A stretch of 64,000 nt of DNA, from NCBI RefSeq assembly GCF_002002905.1, contig NZ_CP019509.1, forward strand, positions 1,550,001 to 1,614,000, written 5' to 3'. The stretch is from Aquaspirillum sp. LM1 (GTDB lineage Bacteria > Pseudomonadota > Gammaproteobacteria > Burkholderiales > Aquaspirillaceae). The notes under the pieces were generated by a model. It was given only the letters and a program-made list of their open reading frames with translations. It was not told where the DNA came from and searched no databases. The stretch's first letter is position 1. The number at the start of each line of letters is the position of its first letter. Position numbers and translations under genes: made by a program. Below, in pieces: positions 26,385-37,576 of the stretch.

Positions 26385-27904
26385 TGGAACTGAATCAGCG
26401 AGCGGCCAGTCATTTCAGCCGGTTGTGACAGCCCCATCATTGCCAGCAGGGTGGGGGCAATATCGCGCAGCGCACCGCCGCTGGCCAGCGTGGCCGGTCG
26501 GCCAGCGTACAGCAGTGGCACCAGGTTCAGCGTGTGCTGGGTGTGCGGCTGGTCGTGCGCGGCGTCAAACATCTGCTCGGCGTTGCCATGGTCGGCGGTG
26601 ATCAGCACCTCGCCGCCGGCGGCACGCATGGCTTCCACGCAACGGCCCACGCAACGGTCCAGCGCTTCGATGGCCTTGACCGCTGCGGGGAAATTGCCGG
26701 TGTGGCCCACCATGTCGCCATTGGCGTAGTTGCAGATGATGGCCTGATACTGGCCGCTGGCAATCGCCTCAATAATCTTTTCAGTTACCGTGTCCGCGCT
26801 CATTTCCGGCTGCAGGTCGTAGGTGGCCACCTTGGGCGACGGCACCAGAATGCGGTCTTCGCCCGGATACACCTGTTCTTCGCCACCGTTAAAGAAATAA
26901 GTGACGTGCGGGTATTTTTCGGTTTCGGCAATCCGCAGCTGCTTCAGCCCCAGGCCGGACAGATACTCGCCCAGGCCATTGCTCAGGGTTTGCGGCGGAT
27001 AGGCCACCGGGTGGGAATAAGCTTCGCCGTAGCTCGTCAGCGAGGTGAACAGCGCCAGTCTGGGCTGACGCACGGCAAAGCCGTCAAACGCCGGGTCGGT
27101 CATGGCGCTGGTCAGCTCGCGGGCGCGGTCGGCGCGGAAATTCATGAACAGCACCACGTCGCCGTCGTCAATCCGGCACGGCGCGCCCACGGCGGTAGGC
27201 TTGACGAATTCGTCGTTTTCATCGCGGCCATACGCTGCTGCCAGCGCCGCCAGGCCGGTGTCGGCGTGGAACTCGCCTTCGCCGTCCACCACCAGCCGGT
27301 AAGCGGTTTGCACCCGCTCCCAGCGTTTGTCGCGGTCCATCGCCCAGAAGCGGCCACACACGCTGGCCAGCCGGGCATTCGGGCACTCGGCCAGCACCGC
27401 GTCCAGGCGCTGCAGATAGGTGTCGGCGCTGCGCGGCGGGGTGTCGCGGCCATCCAGGAAGGCATGCACGCACACCTCGGCCACCCCGGCGGCCTGGGCG
27501 GCGCGCAGCAGGGCGTGCAGATGGTTTTCATGGCTGTGTACGCCGCCGTCGGACAGCAGGCCCAGCACATGCAGGCGATGGCCTGCGCCTGCGCGGGCAA
27601 AGGCGTCGGCAATCACCGGGTTGCCGGCAAACGCGCCTTGTTCGATATCCAGATCAATCCGGCTGATGTCCTGCTGAACCACCCGGCCTGCGCCGATGTT
27701 CAGATGGCCCACTTCAGAATTGCCAAACTGCCCGCCAGGCAGACCCACAGCGTGTTCGGAGGCATCCAGCACGCTGTACGGATAACGGGCGCGCAGGGCG
27801 TCCCAGTTGGGGGTATGGGCATGGAAGATGGCATTGTCGTCGCCATTTTCGCGATGGCCAAAACCGTCAAGAATCAGCAGCAACACCGGAGTAATCGAAT
27901 TCAT
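26381..27904 (-). CDS. gpmI: 2,3-bisphosphoglycerate-independent phosphoglycerate mutase
   Basis: 507 residues, the family's usual length. It interconverts 3- and 2-phosphoglycerate in glycolysis using two Mn2+. Motifs: LLILDGFGHRENGDDNA with the metal-binding Asp, GQFGNSEVGHLNIG with the phosphorylated Ser, LLSDGGVHSHENHL, HAFLDGRDTPP, NYANGDMVGHTG and ITADHGNAEQMFD. ATG 27904 is chosen; GTG 27910 two codons upstream is an alternative. It overlaps the envC-like gene by 4 bp and leads the operon. Confidence 0.95.
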   Translation of the reverse strand: MNSITPVLLLILDGFGHRENGDDNAIFHAHTPNWDALRARYPYSVLDASEHAVGLPGGQFGNSEVGHLNIGAGRVVQQDISRIDLDIEQGAFAGNPVIADAFARAGAGHRLHVLGLLSDGGVHSHENHLHALLRAAQAAGVAEVCVHAFLDGRDTPPRSADTYLQRLDAVLAECPNARLASVCGRFWAMDRDKRWERVQTAYRLVVDGEGEFHADTGLAALAAAYGRDENDEFVKPTAVGAPCRIDDGDVVLFMNFRADRARELTSAMTDPAFDGFAVRQPRLALFTSLTSYGEAYSHPVAYPPQTLSNGLGEYLSGLGLKQLRIAETEKYPHVTYFFNGGEEQVYPGEDRILVPSPKVATYDLQPEMSADTVTEKIIEAIASGQYQAIICNYANGDMVGHTGNFPAAVKAIEALDRCVGRCVEAMRAAGGEVLITADHGNAEQMFDAAHDQPHTQHTLNLVPLLYAGRPATLASGGALRDIAPTLLAMMGLSQPAEMTGRSLIQFQ

Positions 27905-28122
27905 GGGCACAGGCAGTCAGGTTCAGGGTCGGAACAGATATGGCGGCATTGTACCGGTTTTCCAAGGCGGCGCGTGTTTGTCAGCCCACGGCAAAACGGT
28001 TAAAAACGGCAAAATCCAGCCCGCTGCGCGTGCCCATCCGCCCGCTTGCCGTGCCTGCGGCTGGGCGCTGGCCACGTCAGGCACTACAATCCGCTCATCC
28101 CGACCTTTTGCGGAGTCCTGCT

Positions 28123-28917
28123 TTGACCCCCGTTCTTGCTTTTGACATCGAAACCATTCCGGACATTGCCGGCCTGCGCACCTTGCACAGCCTGCTCGAC
28201 GCCGACATCAGCGACGCCGACGTGGCCGAATACGCCTTCCAGCGCCAGCGGCAAAAAAACGGCAGCGACTTTTTGCCGCACCATCTGCACCGGGTGGTGG
28301 CCATTTCCTGCGTGCTGCGCTGGAGCGACCGGGTTCACGTCAGCACTATCGGCCAGCCGGGTGACAGCGAAGCGCGCATGCTGGAAACCTTTTTTGCCCT
28401 GATTGAAAAATACACGCCGCAGATGGTCAGTTGGAACGGCGGTGGCTTTGACCTGCCGGTGCTGCACTATCGGGCGCTGATTCACGGCGTGACCGCACCG
28501 CGCTACTGGGACATGGGCGACGGCCATTACCCGGACAGCCGGGAGTTCAAGTGGAACAACTATATTGGCCGCTACCACACCCGCCATCTGGACCTGATGG
28601 ACCTGCTGGCCATGTACCAGCCACGCGCCAGCGCGCCGCTGGACGACCTGGCCAAGCTGGCCGGTTTTCCCGGCAAGCTGGGCATGGACGGCAGCAAGGT
28701 GTGGAGTGCCTGGCAAGCCGGTGCCGAGCAGGAAATCCGCGATTACTGTGAAACCGACGCCGCCAACACCTATCTGGTGTTTCTGCGCTTTCAGCAGATG
28801 CGCGGCGCGCTGGACGCCAGCGCCTACGCCAGCGAGTGCCAGCGCCTGCGCCATTGGCTGGAGAGCCACGCCGACAAGCCACACTGGCAGGCGTTTCTGG
28901 CGGCGTGGCCGGTGTAG
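28123..28917 (+). CDS. PolB-like 3'-5' exonuclease
   Basis: 264 residues with a DnaQ/DEDD exonuclease fold. Exo I is LAFDIETIPDIAG at the N-terminus (Asp, Glu), Exo II is QMVSWNGGGFDLPVL, and Exo III lies in EQEIRDYCETDAANTYLVF (Tyr, Asp). It matches the predicted PolB-like 3'-5' exonuclease family (PF10108) in length and order. It has no polymerase domain. The start is TTG 28123 with GGAG 7 bases upstream; no ATG exists before the first motif. It is divergent from gpmI. Probable role: DNA end trimming or repair; not experimentally defined. Confidence 0.85.
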   Translation: MTPVLAFDIETIPDIAGLRTLHSLLDADISDADVAEYAFQRQRQKNGSDFLPHHLHRVVAISCVLRWSDRVHVSTIGQPGDSEARMLETFFALIEKYTPQMVSWNGGGFDLPVLHYRALIHGVTAPRYWDMGDGHYPDSREFKWNNYIGRYHTRHLDLMDLLAMYQPRASAPLDDLAKLAGFPGKLGMDGSKVWSAWQAGAEQEIRDYCETDAANTYLVFLRFQQMRGALDASAYASECQRLRHWLESHADKPHWQAFLAAWPV

Positions 28918-28986
28918 CGTTAGCGGCGCGCTGTGATGGATTCAAGGGCAGGGGGGCAAAAAAACCATCAAAGACCCGGATTTTGA

Positions 28987-29019
28987 ATTGCCAGCCCCAC
29001 CTTACTGAAGGCTGGCAAT
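28987..29019. terminator. Hairpin between convergent genes
   Basis: A 10-bp stem ATTGCCAGCC/GGCTGGCAAT with a 13-base loop between the exonuclease gene and uvrA. Confidence 0.55.
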
Positions 29020-29034
29020 GGCTTCTGCGTATCC

Positions 29035-31851
29035 TTAACCCAACATCCGCGCCAGATACTTGCCGGTATGGCTGTCCGGATGCGCGGCCACGTCTTCCGG
29101 CGTGCCCGCCACCAGAATCCGCCCGCCGCCCGCGCCGCCTTCCGGGCCGAGGTCAATCAGCCAGTCGGCAGTCTTGATCACGTCCAGATTGTGCTCGATC
29201 ACTACCACGGTGTTGCCCTGCTCGCGCAGGCGATGCAGCACTTTCAGCAGCAGGTCGATATCGTGGAAGTGCAGGCCGGTGGTGGGTTCGTCCAGGATGT
29301 ACAGCGTGCGCCCGGTGTCGCGCTTGGACAATTCCAGCGCCAGCTTCACCCGCTGCGCCTCGCCGCCGGACAGCGTGGTGGCGCTTTGTCCCAGGCGGAT
29401 ATAGCCCAGACCGACGTCCATCAGCGTTTGCAGCTTCCGCGCCACACTGGGCACCGGCTGGAAAAACGCCAGCGCATTTTCCACCGTCATGTCCAGCACC
29501 TCGTGGATGCTCTTGCCCTTGTACTGCACTTCCAGCGTTTCACGGTTGTAGCGCTTGCCGTGGCAGACGTCGCACGGCACGTAGATATCCGGCAGAAAGT
29601 GCATTTCCACCTTGATCATGCCATCGCCCTGGCAGGCTTCGCAGCGGCCACCCTTGACATTGAAGCTAAAGCGGCCCGGCCCGTAGCCGCGTTCGCGCGC
29701 CATCGGCACGCCAGAAAACAGCTCGCGGATCGGGGTGAACAGGCCGGTGTAGGTGGCCGGGTTGGAGCGCGGGGTGCGGCCAATCGGGCTTTGATCGACG
29801 TTGATCACCTTGTCGAACTGCTCCAGCCCGTCGATGCGGCCATAGGGGGCCGGTTCGGTGCTGCTGCCGTGCAGGTGGCGGGCCACTGCGTGGTACAGGG
29901 TGTCGTTGATCAGGGTGGACTTGCCCGAGCCAGACACCCCGGTGACGCACACCAACAGGCCCAGCGGCAGGTTGAGGGTAACCTGTTTCAGGTTGTTGCC
30001 CTGCGCGCCGCTCAGCGTCAGCCAGCGCTCCGGATGCGGTGCGCGGCGCTGGCTGGGCAGTTCAATCCGCCGCCGGCCCGACAAAAACGCCCCGGTCACC
30101 GACACTGCGCTATCGGCAATGTCCTGCGGCGTGCCGGCAATCAGCACCTCGCCACCATGCACCCCGGCACCGGGGCCCATGTCCACCACATAATCGGCGG
30201 CGCGGATGGCGTCTTCGTCATGCTCAACCACAATCACGCTATTACCCAGGTCGCGCAGGCGCATCAGCGTGGCCAGCAGGCGGTCGTTGTCGCGCTGGTG
30301 CAGACCGATGGACGGCTCGTCGAGCACATACATCACCCCGGTCAGCCCGGAGCCAATCTGGCTGGCCAGGCGGATGCGCTGCGCCTCGCCGCCAGACAGG
30401 GTGTCCGCCGAGCGGTCCAGGCTGAGGTAGTCCAGGCCCACATTGACCAGAAACTGCACGCGGTCGCCAATTTCCTTGATGATTTTTTCGGCCACCGCCT
30501 GTTTTTGCCCGCTGAATTCCAGCCCGGCAAAAAACGCTGCCGTCTGCTTGAGCGGCCACTGGTTGATGGTGTGCAGGGTTTCGCCACCCACCAGCACATG
30601 GCGCGCCTCGCGGCGCAGCCGGGTGCCACCACAGCTGGGGCAGGGCTGGTTGTTCTGGTATTTGGCCAGTTCTTCGCGCACGGCAGAGGATTCGGTTTCC
30701 CGGTAACGGCGCTCCAGATTGGGAATGATCCCTTCAAACACATGGCTGCGGGTGAACTTGCTGCCTTTTTCGTTCAGGTAGGTAAATGGAATGCTTTCCC
30801 GGCCCGAGCCGTACAGCACAATTTCACGCAGGCTGTCGGGCAGTTGCTCGAACGGGGTGTCCACGTCAAAGCCATAGTGCAGCGCCAGGCTTTGCAGCAT
30901 CTGGAAGTAAAACTGGTTGCGCTTGTCCCAGCCCTTGATGGCACCGGCGGCCAGGCTCAGGTCGGGGTGGGCCACCACGCGCTTGGGGTCAAAAAAGGTG
31001 ATATGCCCCAGCCCGTCGCACTTTGGGCAGGCCCCCATCGGGTTATTGAACGAAAACAGCCGTGGCTCCAGTTCGGGCAGGCTGTAGCTGCACACCGGGC
31101 AGGCAAATTTGGCCGAGAACCAGTGTTCCTGGCCGCCGTCCATTTCCAGCGCAATCGCCCGGCCATCGGCGTGGCGCAGCGCGGTTTCAAACGATTCGGC
31201 CAGCCGCTGCTTGGCGTCGGCGCGCACTTTCAGCCGGTCCACCACCACTTCGACCGTGTGCTTCTTGTTTTTGTCCAGCTTGGGCACGGCGTCCAGCTCG
31301 CACACCACGCCGTCCACCCGCACGCGGACAAAACCTTGCGCGCGCAGTTCGTCAAACAGATCCAGCTGTTCACCCTTCTTGCCCACCACCACCGGGGCCA
31401 ACACCATCAGCTTGGTGTCTTCCGGCAGCGCCAGCACATGGTCCACCATCTGGCTGACCGTCTGGCTTTCCAGCGGCTGGTTGTGCTCGGGGCAGAATGG
31501 CGTGCCCACGCGGGCAAACAACAGGCGCAGGTAGTCGTGAATTTCGGTGACGGTGCCCACGGTGGAGCGCGGGTTGTGGCTGGTGGCTTTCTGCTCGATG
31601 GAAATTGCCGGCGACAGGCCTTCAATCAGGTCAACGTCGGGTTTTTCCATCAGCTGCAAAAACTGCCGGGCATAAGCCGACAGGCTTTCCACATAGCGGC
31701 GCTGCCCTTCGGCATACAGGGTATCAAACGCCAGCGAGGACTTGCCGGAGCCGGACAGGCCGGTCATTACAATCAGCTTGTGCCGGGGCAAATCCAGATT
31801 GACGTTTTTGAGGTTGTGCGTGCGTGCACCGCGAATACGGATCAGATCCAT
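29035..31851 (-). CDS. uvrA: Excinuclease ABC subunit A
   Basis: 938 residues, the standard UvrA length. It is the damage-recognition ATPase of nucleotide excision repair. Two ABC modules are visible: Walker [11 protein letters not shown] near residue 31 and [10 protein letters not shown] near 635, with the signatures [13 protein letters not shown] and [12 protein letters not shown]. Zinc modules: CPVCSY/CPKCDG and [18 protein letters not shown]. Start Met 31851 ([16 protein letters not shown]) is the family start; the frame extends 48 codons further without homology. It is divergent from the YajR-type transporter gene. No clear LexA box was seen. Confidence 0.97.
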   Translation of the reverse strand: MDLIRIRGARTHNLKNVNLDLPRHKLIVMTGLSGSGKSSLAFDTLYAEGQRRYVESLSAYARQFLQLMEKPDVDLIEGLSPAISIEQKATSHNPRSTVGTVTEIHDYLRLLFARVGTPFCPEHNQPLESQTVSQMVDHVLALPEDTKLMVLAPVVVGKKGEQLDLFDELRAQGFVRVRVDGVVCELDAVPKLDKNKKHTVEVVVDRLKVRADAKQRLAESFETALRHADGRAIALEMDGGQEHWFSAKFACPVCSYSLPELEPRLFSFNNPMGACPKCDGLGHITFFDPKRVVAHPDLSLAAGAIKGWDKRNQFYFQMLQSLALHYGFDVDTPFEQLPDSLREIVLYGSGRESIPFTYLNEKGSKFTRSHVFEGIIPNLERRYRETESSAVREELAKYQNNQPCPSCGGTRLRREARHVLVGGETLHTINQWPLKQTAAFFAGLEFSGQKQAVAEKIIKEIGDRVQFLVNVGLDYLSLDRSADTLSGGEAQRIRLASQIGSGLTGVMYVLDEPSIGLHQRDNDRLLATLMRLRDLGNSVIVVEHDEDAIRAADYVVDMGPGAGVHGGEVLIAGTPQDIADSAVSVTGAFLSGRRRIELPSQRRAPHPERWLTLSGAQGNNLKQVTLNLPLGLLVCVTGVSGSGKSTLINDTLYHAVARHLHGSSTEPAPYGRIDGLEQFDKVINVDQSPIGRTPRSNPATYTGLFTPIRELFSGVPMARERGYGPGRFSFNVKGGRCEACQGDGMIKVEMHFLPDIYVPCDVCHGKRYNRETLEVQYKGKSIHEVLDMTVENALAFFQPVPSVARKLQTLMDVGLGYIRLGQSATTLSGGEAQRVKLALELSKRDTGRTLYILDEPTTGLHFHDIDLLLKVLHRLREQGNTVVVIEHNLDVIKTADWLIDLGPEGGAGGGRILVAGTPEDVAAHPDSHTGKYLARMLG

Positions 31852-32090
31852 GCGTGTCTGCGCTCGAAGCCGGGGAATCGGGTAATATACCCTGTTTCCC
31901 GCTGTCGGCCCAAACCCGGATGCGTGTTGCGCTGCAGACTGCGCCAGCCCTTGTCTGGGCGGGCTTCTGCGCACGGCCATGTCGTGGTGCAGCATGGGCG
32001 GGCTGACCGTTTACCCCCGGACCGGGCTGGCCTGGGCTGCGTAGGGTGTGCTCCCTCTGCGGCCTGGCACCAGCGCACGATGATGGCACC

Positions 32091-33452
32091 ATGACAAAAC
32101 TCGAACTACGGGCAAGCCTGGGGCTTGCCGGCATTTACGCCCTGCGCATGCTGGGCATGTTTCTGATTCTGCCGGTGTTTGCGCTGTACGCCCAACACCT
32201 GCCCGGCGGCGACAATCCCACCTGGATTGGTATTGCCCTGGGCAGTTACGGCCTGACCCAGGCGCTGTTGCAGCTGCCGCTGGGCATGCTGTCCGACCGG
32301 ATTGGCCGCAAAAAGGTGATTTACGCCGGCCTGCTGGTGTTTGCTGCCGGCAGTTTTCTGGCTGCCGATGCTGACAGCCTGCTGATGCTGACCCTGGGCC
32401 GCACCCTGCAGGGGGCCGGGGCGATTTCCGCCGCAGTGACCGCGCTGCTGGCCGACCTCACCCGCGAAGAACATCGCACCAAGGCCATGGCGATGATTGG
32501 CATGACCATCGGGCTCACCTTTGCCGCCAGTCTGGTGCTGGGCCCGCTGCTGGCCCGGCTGATTGGCGTGCCGGGCATTTTTGCCCTGACCGGCATCCTC
32601 AGCCTGCTGGCACTGGTGTGGGTGAAATTTGCCATTCCCGACCCGGCCATCTCGCGCTTTCATTCCGACGCCGAAGCCAACCCGGCCAGCCTGCCCACCG
32701 TGCTGCGCGATGCGCAACTGCTGCGGCTGAACTTTGGCATTTTTGCCCTGCACGCCGCACAAATGGCCATGTTTGTGGTGATTCCGTTTGCGCTGACCAA
32801 TACCGCCGGCCTGGACAAGGCCCACCACTGGCAGGTGTATCTGCCGGTGGTGGTGGTGGGTTTCATCCTGATGGTGCCGGCCATCATTTATGGCGAAAAG
32901 CGTCACCAGCTGAAAAAAGTGTTTGTCGCCGCCATCGCGCTGATGACCGCCAGCCAGATTGGCCTGACCTTTGCGCTGGATTCACTGACCCATATGGTGA
33001 TTCTGCTGGGCGGCTACTTCATTGCGTTCAATATTCTGGAAGCGACACTGCCTTCGCTGATCTCTAAAATTGCCCCGGCAGATGCCAAGGGCACGGCCAT
33101 CGGTGTGTATAATACCGCCCAATCGCTGGGCCTGTTTCTGGGTGCCGTGGCCGGTGGCTGGCTGTACAGCCACGGCGGTGCCCCCTACGTGTTTGCCCTG
33201 TGCGCCAGCCTGATGCTGTTGTGGCTGGCCATGGCGCTGACCATGCGCCCGCCGCGCGCGGTGCGCACCCAGATGTTTCATCTGGACGAACACTGGCAGG
33301 GCAACCCCATGGCGCTATCCGCCCGCCTGCGTGCGCTGCACGGCGTGGAAGAAGCCGTGGTGATTGCCGCAGAAGGCGTGGTCTATCTCAAGGTGGCGCA
33401 AACCGGCTGGGACGAAGCAGGCGTAAGCCAATCAATCAGGGAGACTCAATAA
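32091..33452 (+). CDS. MFS transporter with C-terminal YAM-like domain (YajR type)
   Basis: 453 residues: 12 transmembrane helices of the major facilitator superfamily, with motif A LGMLSDRIGRKKV between helices 2 and 3. A cytoplasmic C-terminal domain of about 60 residues (LSARLRALHGVEEAVVIAAEGVVYLKV) has the beta-alpha-beta look of the YAM domain found in E. coli YajR, whose length (454) is nearly identical. The substrate is unknown, probably drug-like or metabolite efflux. It stands between uvrA and ssb; the ssb start follows the stop directly. Confidence 0.85.
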   Translation: MTKLELRASLGLAGIYALRMLGMFLILPVFALYAQHLPGGDNPTWIGIALGSYGLTQALLQLPLGMLSDRIGRKKVIYAGLLVFAAGSFLAADADSLLMLTLGRTLQGAGAISAAVTALLADLTREEHRTKAMAMIGMTIGLTFAASLVLGPLLARLIGVPGIFALTGILSLLALVWVKFAIPDPAISRFHSDAEANPASLPTVLRDAQLLRLNFGIFALHAAQMAMFVVIPFALTNTAGLDKAHHWQVYLPVVVVGFILMVPAIIYGEKRHQLKKVFVAAIALMTASQIGLTFALDSLTHMVILLGGYFIAFNILEATLPSLISKIAPADAKGTAIGVYNTAQSLGLFLGAVAGGWLYSHGGAPYVFALCASLMLLWLAMALTMRPPRAVRTQMFHLDEHWQGNPMALSARLRALHGVEEAVVIAAEGVVYLKVAQTGWDEAGVSQSIRETQ

Positions 33453-33977
33453 ATGGCATCGGTCAACAAGGTGATTCTGGTCGGCAATCTGGGCCGCGAC
33501 CCGGAAGTGCGCTACATGCCCAACGGCGACGCCGTGGCCAATTTCAGCATCGCCACCACGGAAACGTGGAAAGACAAAAACGGCATGCGTCAGGAAAAAA
33601 CCGAATGGCACAATATCGCCATGTACCGCCGTCTGGCGGAAATTGCCGGTGAATACCTGAAAAAAGGCAGTTCGGTGTACATTGAAGGCCGTCTGCAAAC
33701 CCGCAAATGGCAGGACAAGCAGGGCAACGACCGCTACACCACTGAAATCATCGCCGACCAGATGCAGATGCTCAGCGGTCGCAATAGCGGTGGCGGCGGC
33801 GGTTATGAAGGCGGCCAGGGCGGCGGCAACTACGGCGCACCGCAAGGTGGCCACGACGAAGCCCCGCCCGCCCGCATGCGCGACGACAGCAGCCACACCC
33901 CGCCGCCGCCGCCGCGCCGCCAGGAACCCAAGCCGGCAGCCAATTTTGACGATATGGATGACGATATTCCGTTTTAA
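33453..33977 (+). CDS. ssb: Single-stranded DNA-binding protein
   Basis: 174 residues. The OB fold occupies about residues 1-110 ([60 protein letters not shown]). A Gly-rich then Pro/Arg-rich disordered linker leads to the acidic tip MDDDIPF, which binds partner repair and replication proteins. The ribosome site GGGAG lies in the end of the preceding transporter gene, so the two are probably co-transcribed. A terminator follows. Confidence 0.97.
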   Translation: MASVNKVILVGNLGRDPEVRYMPNGDAVANFSIATTETWKDKNGMRQEKTEWHNIAMYRRLAEIAGEYLKKGSSVYIEGRLQTRKWQDKQGNDRYTTEIIADQMQMLSGRNSGGGGGYEGGQGGGNYGAPQGGHDEAPPARMRDDSSHTPPPPPRRQEPKPAANFDDMDDDIPF

Positions 33978-34001
33978 GCAGGCAAGCCCAAGCCTGGTAT
34001 G

Positions 34002-34041
34002 ACAAAACGCCCCCGACTGATGCAGGACGGGGGCGTGTTTA
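34002..34041 (+). terminator. Terminator after ssb
   Basis: Stem AAAACGCCCCCG/CGGGGGCGTGTTT with a 12-base loop, 25 bp after the ssb stop. Confidence 0.8.
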
Positions 34042-34141
34042 TTGGACGAGCGGCAACGGGATGACACGCTGGCGCTTGCCCGGCTTTGCGTCCCGGTGGC
34101 TATCCATTACAATTCAACGCTTTTCCCGCACCGGCCCCCTC

Positions 34142-35752
<1,611 letters not shown>

Positions 35753-35784
35753 GGGAGCAGGCGTTTGCCGGGTGAGGCCCAGCC

Positions 35785-36420
35785 ATGAAAACCTACGACA
35801 GAATCCTGGCCGCCAGCCTGCAGCTGTTCAATGAACAAGGCGAGCGCCAGGTGAGCACCAACCATATTGCCGCGCATCTGGGCATCAGTCCGGGCAATCT
35901 GTACTATCACTTTCGTCACAAGGAAGCGATAGTTCACCAGATTTTTTTGCAATATCAGGATTTTATCCGTGCCAGGCTGACCCTGCCATCCGAGCGCAGC
36001 CTGCAGGTGGCCGATATGCTGGGCTATCTGGACAGCGCGTTTGACGGCATGTGGCAGTATCGTTTTCTGTTTTACGACCTGCCCGGCCTGCTGGCGCGCA
36101 ACCCGCCCTTGCAGCAGGCGTACCAGCAGTTTTTGCAGGAAGAACTGAACCACACCCTGCACACCTTGTGCCAGCGTGCAGTGGACGCCGGATTACTGAC
36201 CCTTGATGCCAGCGATATCAACCCGCTGGTGGTCAATATCTGGCTGGTGGTGAAATTTTGGTTTGCCTTTGAACAAGTGGCCCAGCCCGGCCAGGCAGTC
36301 AGCGAGGCCTCGGGCCGACGTGGCGTCAGCCAGGTGCTGGCGCTGCTGAAACCGTATGTGGCCGACGCCCTGCGCCCAGGCTTTGCCCTGGCGCAGGCGC
36401 GCTATGGAGGCGCTGATTGA
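35785..36420 (+). CDS. TetR family transcriptional regulator
   Basis: 211 residues. The N-terminal helix-turn-helix domain (about 1-50) shows ILAASLQLFNEQGERQVSTNHIAAHLGISPGNLYYHF, the TetR signature. The C-terminal ligand-binding part (KFWFAFEQV, LYDLPGLL) is of the type found in uncharacterised TetR proteins of beta/gammaproteobacteria. It follows prfC by 32 bp on the same strand. The stop codon (TGA 36418-36420) lies within the left end of a 100-bp repeat, so the natural C-terminus may have been changed. Target genes are unknown. Confidence 0.87.
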   Translation: MKTYDRILAASLQLFNEQGERQVSTNHIAAHLGISPGNLYYHFRHKEAIVHQIFLQYQDFIRARLTLPSERSLQVADMLGYLDSAFDGMWQYRFLFYDLPGLLARNPPLQQAYQQFLQEELNHTLHTLCQRAVDAGLLTLDASDINPLVVNIWLVVKFWFAFEQVAQPGQAVSEASGRRGVSQVLALLKPYVADALRPGFALAQARYGGAD

Positions 36421-36509
36421 TTCAGAAAAATCGTGTTGGCCAACAGTAAAACCCAGAAAAATCAATGCTATGGATTCCCACCTTCGCGGGAATGACGATT
36501 TTTTCAGCG
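36410..36509 (+). repeat. 100-bp MITE-like repeat, copy 1
   Basis: Starts GCGCTGATTGATTCAGAAAA and ends ACGATTTTTTCAGCG. The ends are imperfect inverted repeats (TCAGAAAAATCGT against ACGATTTTTTCAGCG). It has an internal palindrome ATTCCC-ACCTTCGC-GGGAAT. Near-identical copies lie at 53251-53350 (inverted) and 54118-54216; the left end also occurs at 2912. Confidence 0.85.
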
Positions 36510-36514
36510 TTTCC

Positions 36515-37195
36515 CTATGGCTCACCCCACTGGCGCAGCAGGTTGTGATAATGGTGGGTGAGCTTGAGCACTTCGGCGCTGTCGCCCAGTTGCTGGCGCA
36601 GTTTGAGGATGGTCATGTCCAACTCAAACAGCATGCTGCGCTGCCAGGCGTCGCGCACCAGGCTTTGTGTCCATAAAAACGCCGCCAGGCGGCGGCCTTG
36701 AGTGACCGGCTCGACGCGGTGCAGGCTGGTGGAGGGGTAAACAATGGCGTCGCCAGCGGCCAGTTTGACCTCGTGCGTGCCGTAGGTGTCTTCCACCACC
36801 AGCTCACCGCCCTGGTAGTCGTCGGGGTCGGATAAAAACACCGTGGTGGAGACATCGGTGCGCACGGTCTGGCGGGTGAAGCGGTCTTGCTGGACGGTGT
36901 TGTCTACATGGTTGCCGTAGGTGCCGCCGCCCTGGTAGTAGTTGAACATCGGCGGCAGGATGTGTGCTGGCAGGGCGGCGGCGATGAATAGCGGGTGGCG
37001 TTCCAGCGCGGTGCGCACTTGGCCAGACAGTTCGGCAAAGGCGGGATGGTCTGGCGACAGTTGCAGGTTGCGCTTGCTGTGCGCGGCCTGGCTGCCGGCG
37101 GTGAGCGCGCCGTTGGCCCAGCCGGCGGCATCCAGTTGTTCACGCAGGTGGAGGACTTCGGCGGGGCTGAGCACGCCGGGGATATGCAGCATCAT
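36515..37195 (-). CDS. piuC: PKHD-type Fe(II)/2-oxoglutarate hydroxylase (PiuC/YbiX)
   Basis: 226 residues, matching the PiuC/YbiX family. The iron site is HVDN (about residue 95, His and Asp) and the distal His in SLHRVEPV, with Arg in GRRLAAFLW for 2-oxoglutarate. The start is ATG 37195, with AGGA 7 bases upstream. These hydroxylases are encoded beside, and Fur-regulated with, Fiu/PiuA-type siderophore receptors, as here (receptor gene 381 bp upstream, same strand). The exact substrate is not known; a role in processing siderophores or siderophore-like antibiotics is proposed. Confidence 0.92.
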   Translation of the reverse strand: MMLHIPGVLSPAEVLHLREQLDAAGWANGALTAGSQAAHSKRNLQLSPDHPAFAELSGQVRTALERHPLFIAAALPAHILPPMFNYYQGGGTYGNHVDNTVQQDRFTRQTVRTDVSTTVFLSDPDDYQGGELVVEDTYGTHEVKLAAGDAIVYPSTSLHRVEPVTQGRRLAAFLWTQSLVRDAWQRSMLFELDMTILKLRQQLGDSAEVLKLTHHYHNLLRQWGEP

Positions 37196-37324
37196 AAAGA
37201 TTCCTGGTGTTAAAAGGTGCTGCGACAGAAGTTGGCAGGAGGACGTCCATAGCATGAACCTGAGCAAAGCACGGCCAGTGGCGCCTAGCCGGTTTACCTC
37301 CCGTAAAGCGTGCCGAGCATCGCA

Positions 37325-37520
37325 GAAAACCGGGGGGAAGTCCGCCCCGCATGTTCGAAGCGACGGCGCAGCCGGCGCAAGTTCGGGGCGGCCCCGGTTT
37401 TCGAGAAGCGCAGGGGACCCGAAGCCGCAGGCGTAGGGCGCGCGTCCCGGGTCGCCTTTCTTTTCCCCCTTTTCTTTGGCGAGACAAAGAAAAGGGGTCG
37501 GGCGTGGGGTGAAACCCCAC
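37325..37520. repeat. Highly structured inverted-repeat region
   Basis: The gap 37196-37576 has no gene but several nested palindromes: GAAAACCGGGG near 37324 against CCCCGGTTTTC near 37395; a 13-bp stem CCCCTTTTCTTTG/CAAAGAAAAGGGG at 37466-37497; and GTGGGGT/ACCCCAC at 37504-37520. The TTTTCTTTGGCGAGACAAAGAAAA core recalls a dispersed repeat seen in other betaproteobacteria. It may also terminate or process the receptor-piuC message. Confidence 0.6.
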
Positions 37521-37576
37521 CCAAAATTCAGCTCCGTGCGCAGCGCGGCACCGACAATCGGGCCATCCCCCTCACA

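Noticed and set aside
31852-32090. LexA/SOS box between uvrA and the YajR-type gene
   Set aside because: No CTG-N10-CAG element with the expected AT-rich centre was found by eye.
29068-32094. A 1008-codon open frame antisense to uvrA
   Set aside because: Composition is Gln/His/Ala-rich as expected for the opposite strand of a GC-rich gene; uvrA itself is unmistakable.
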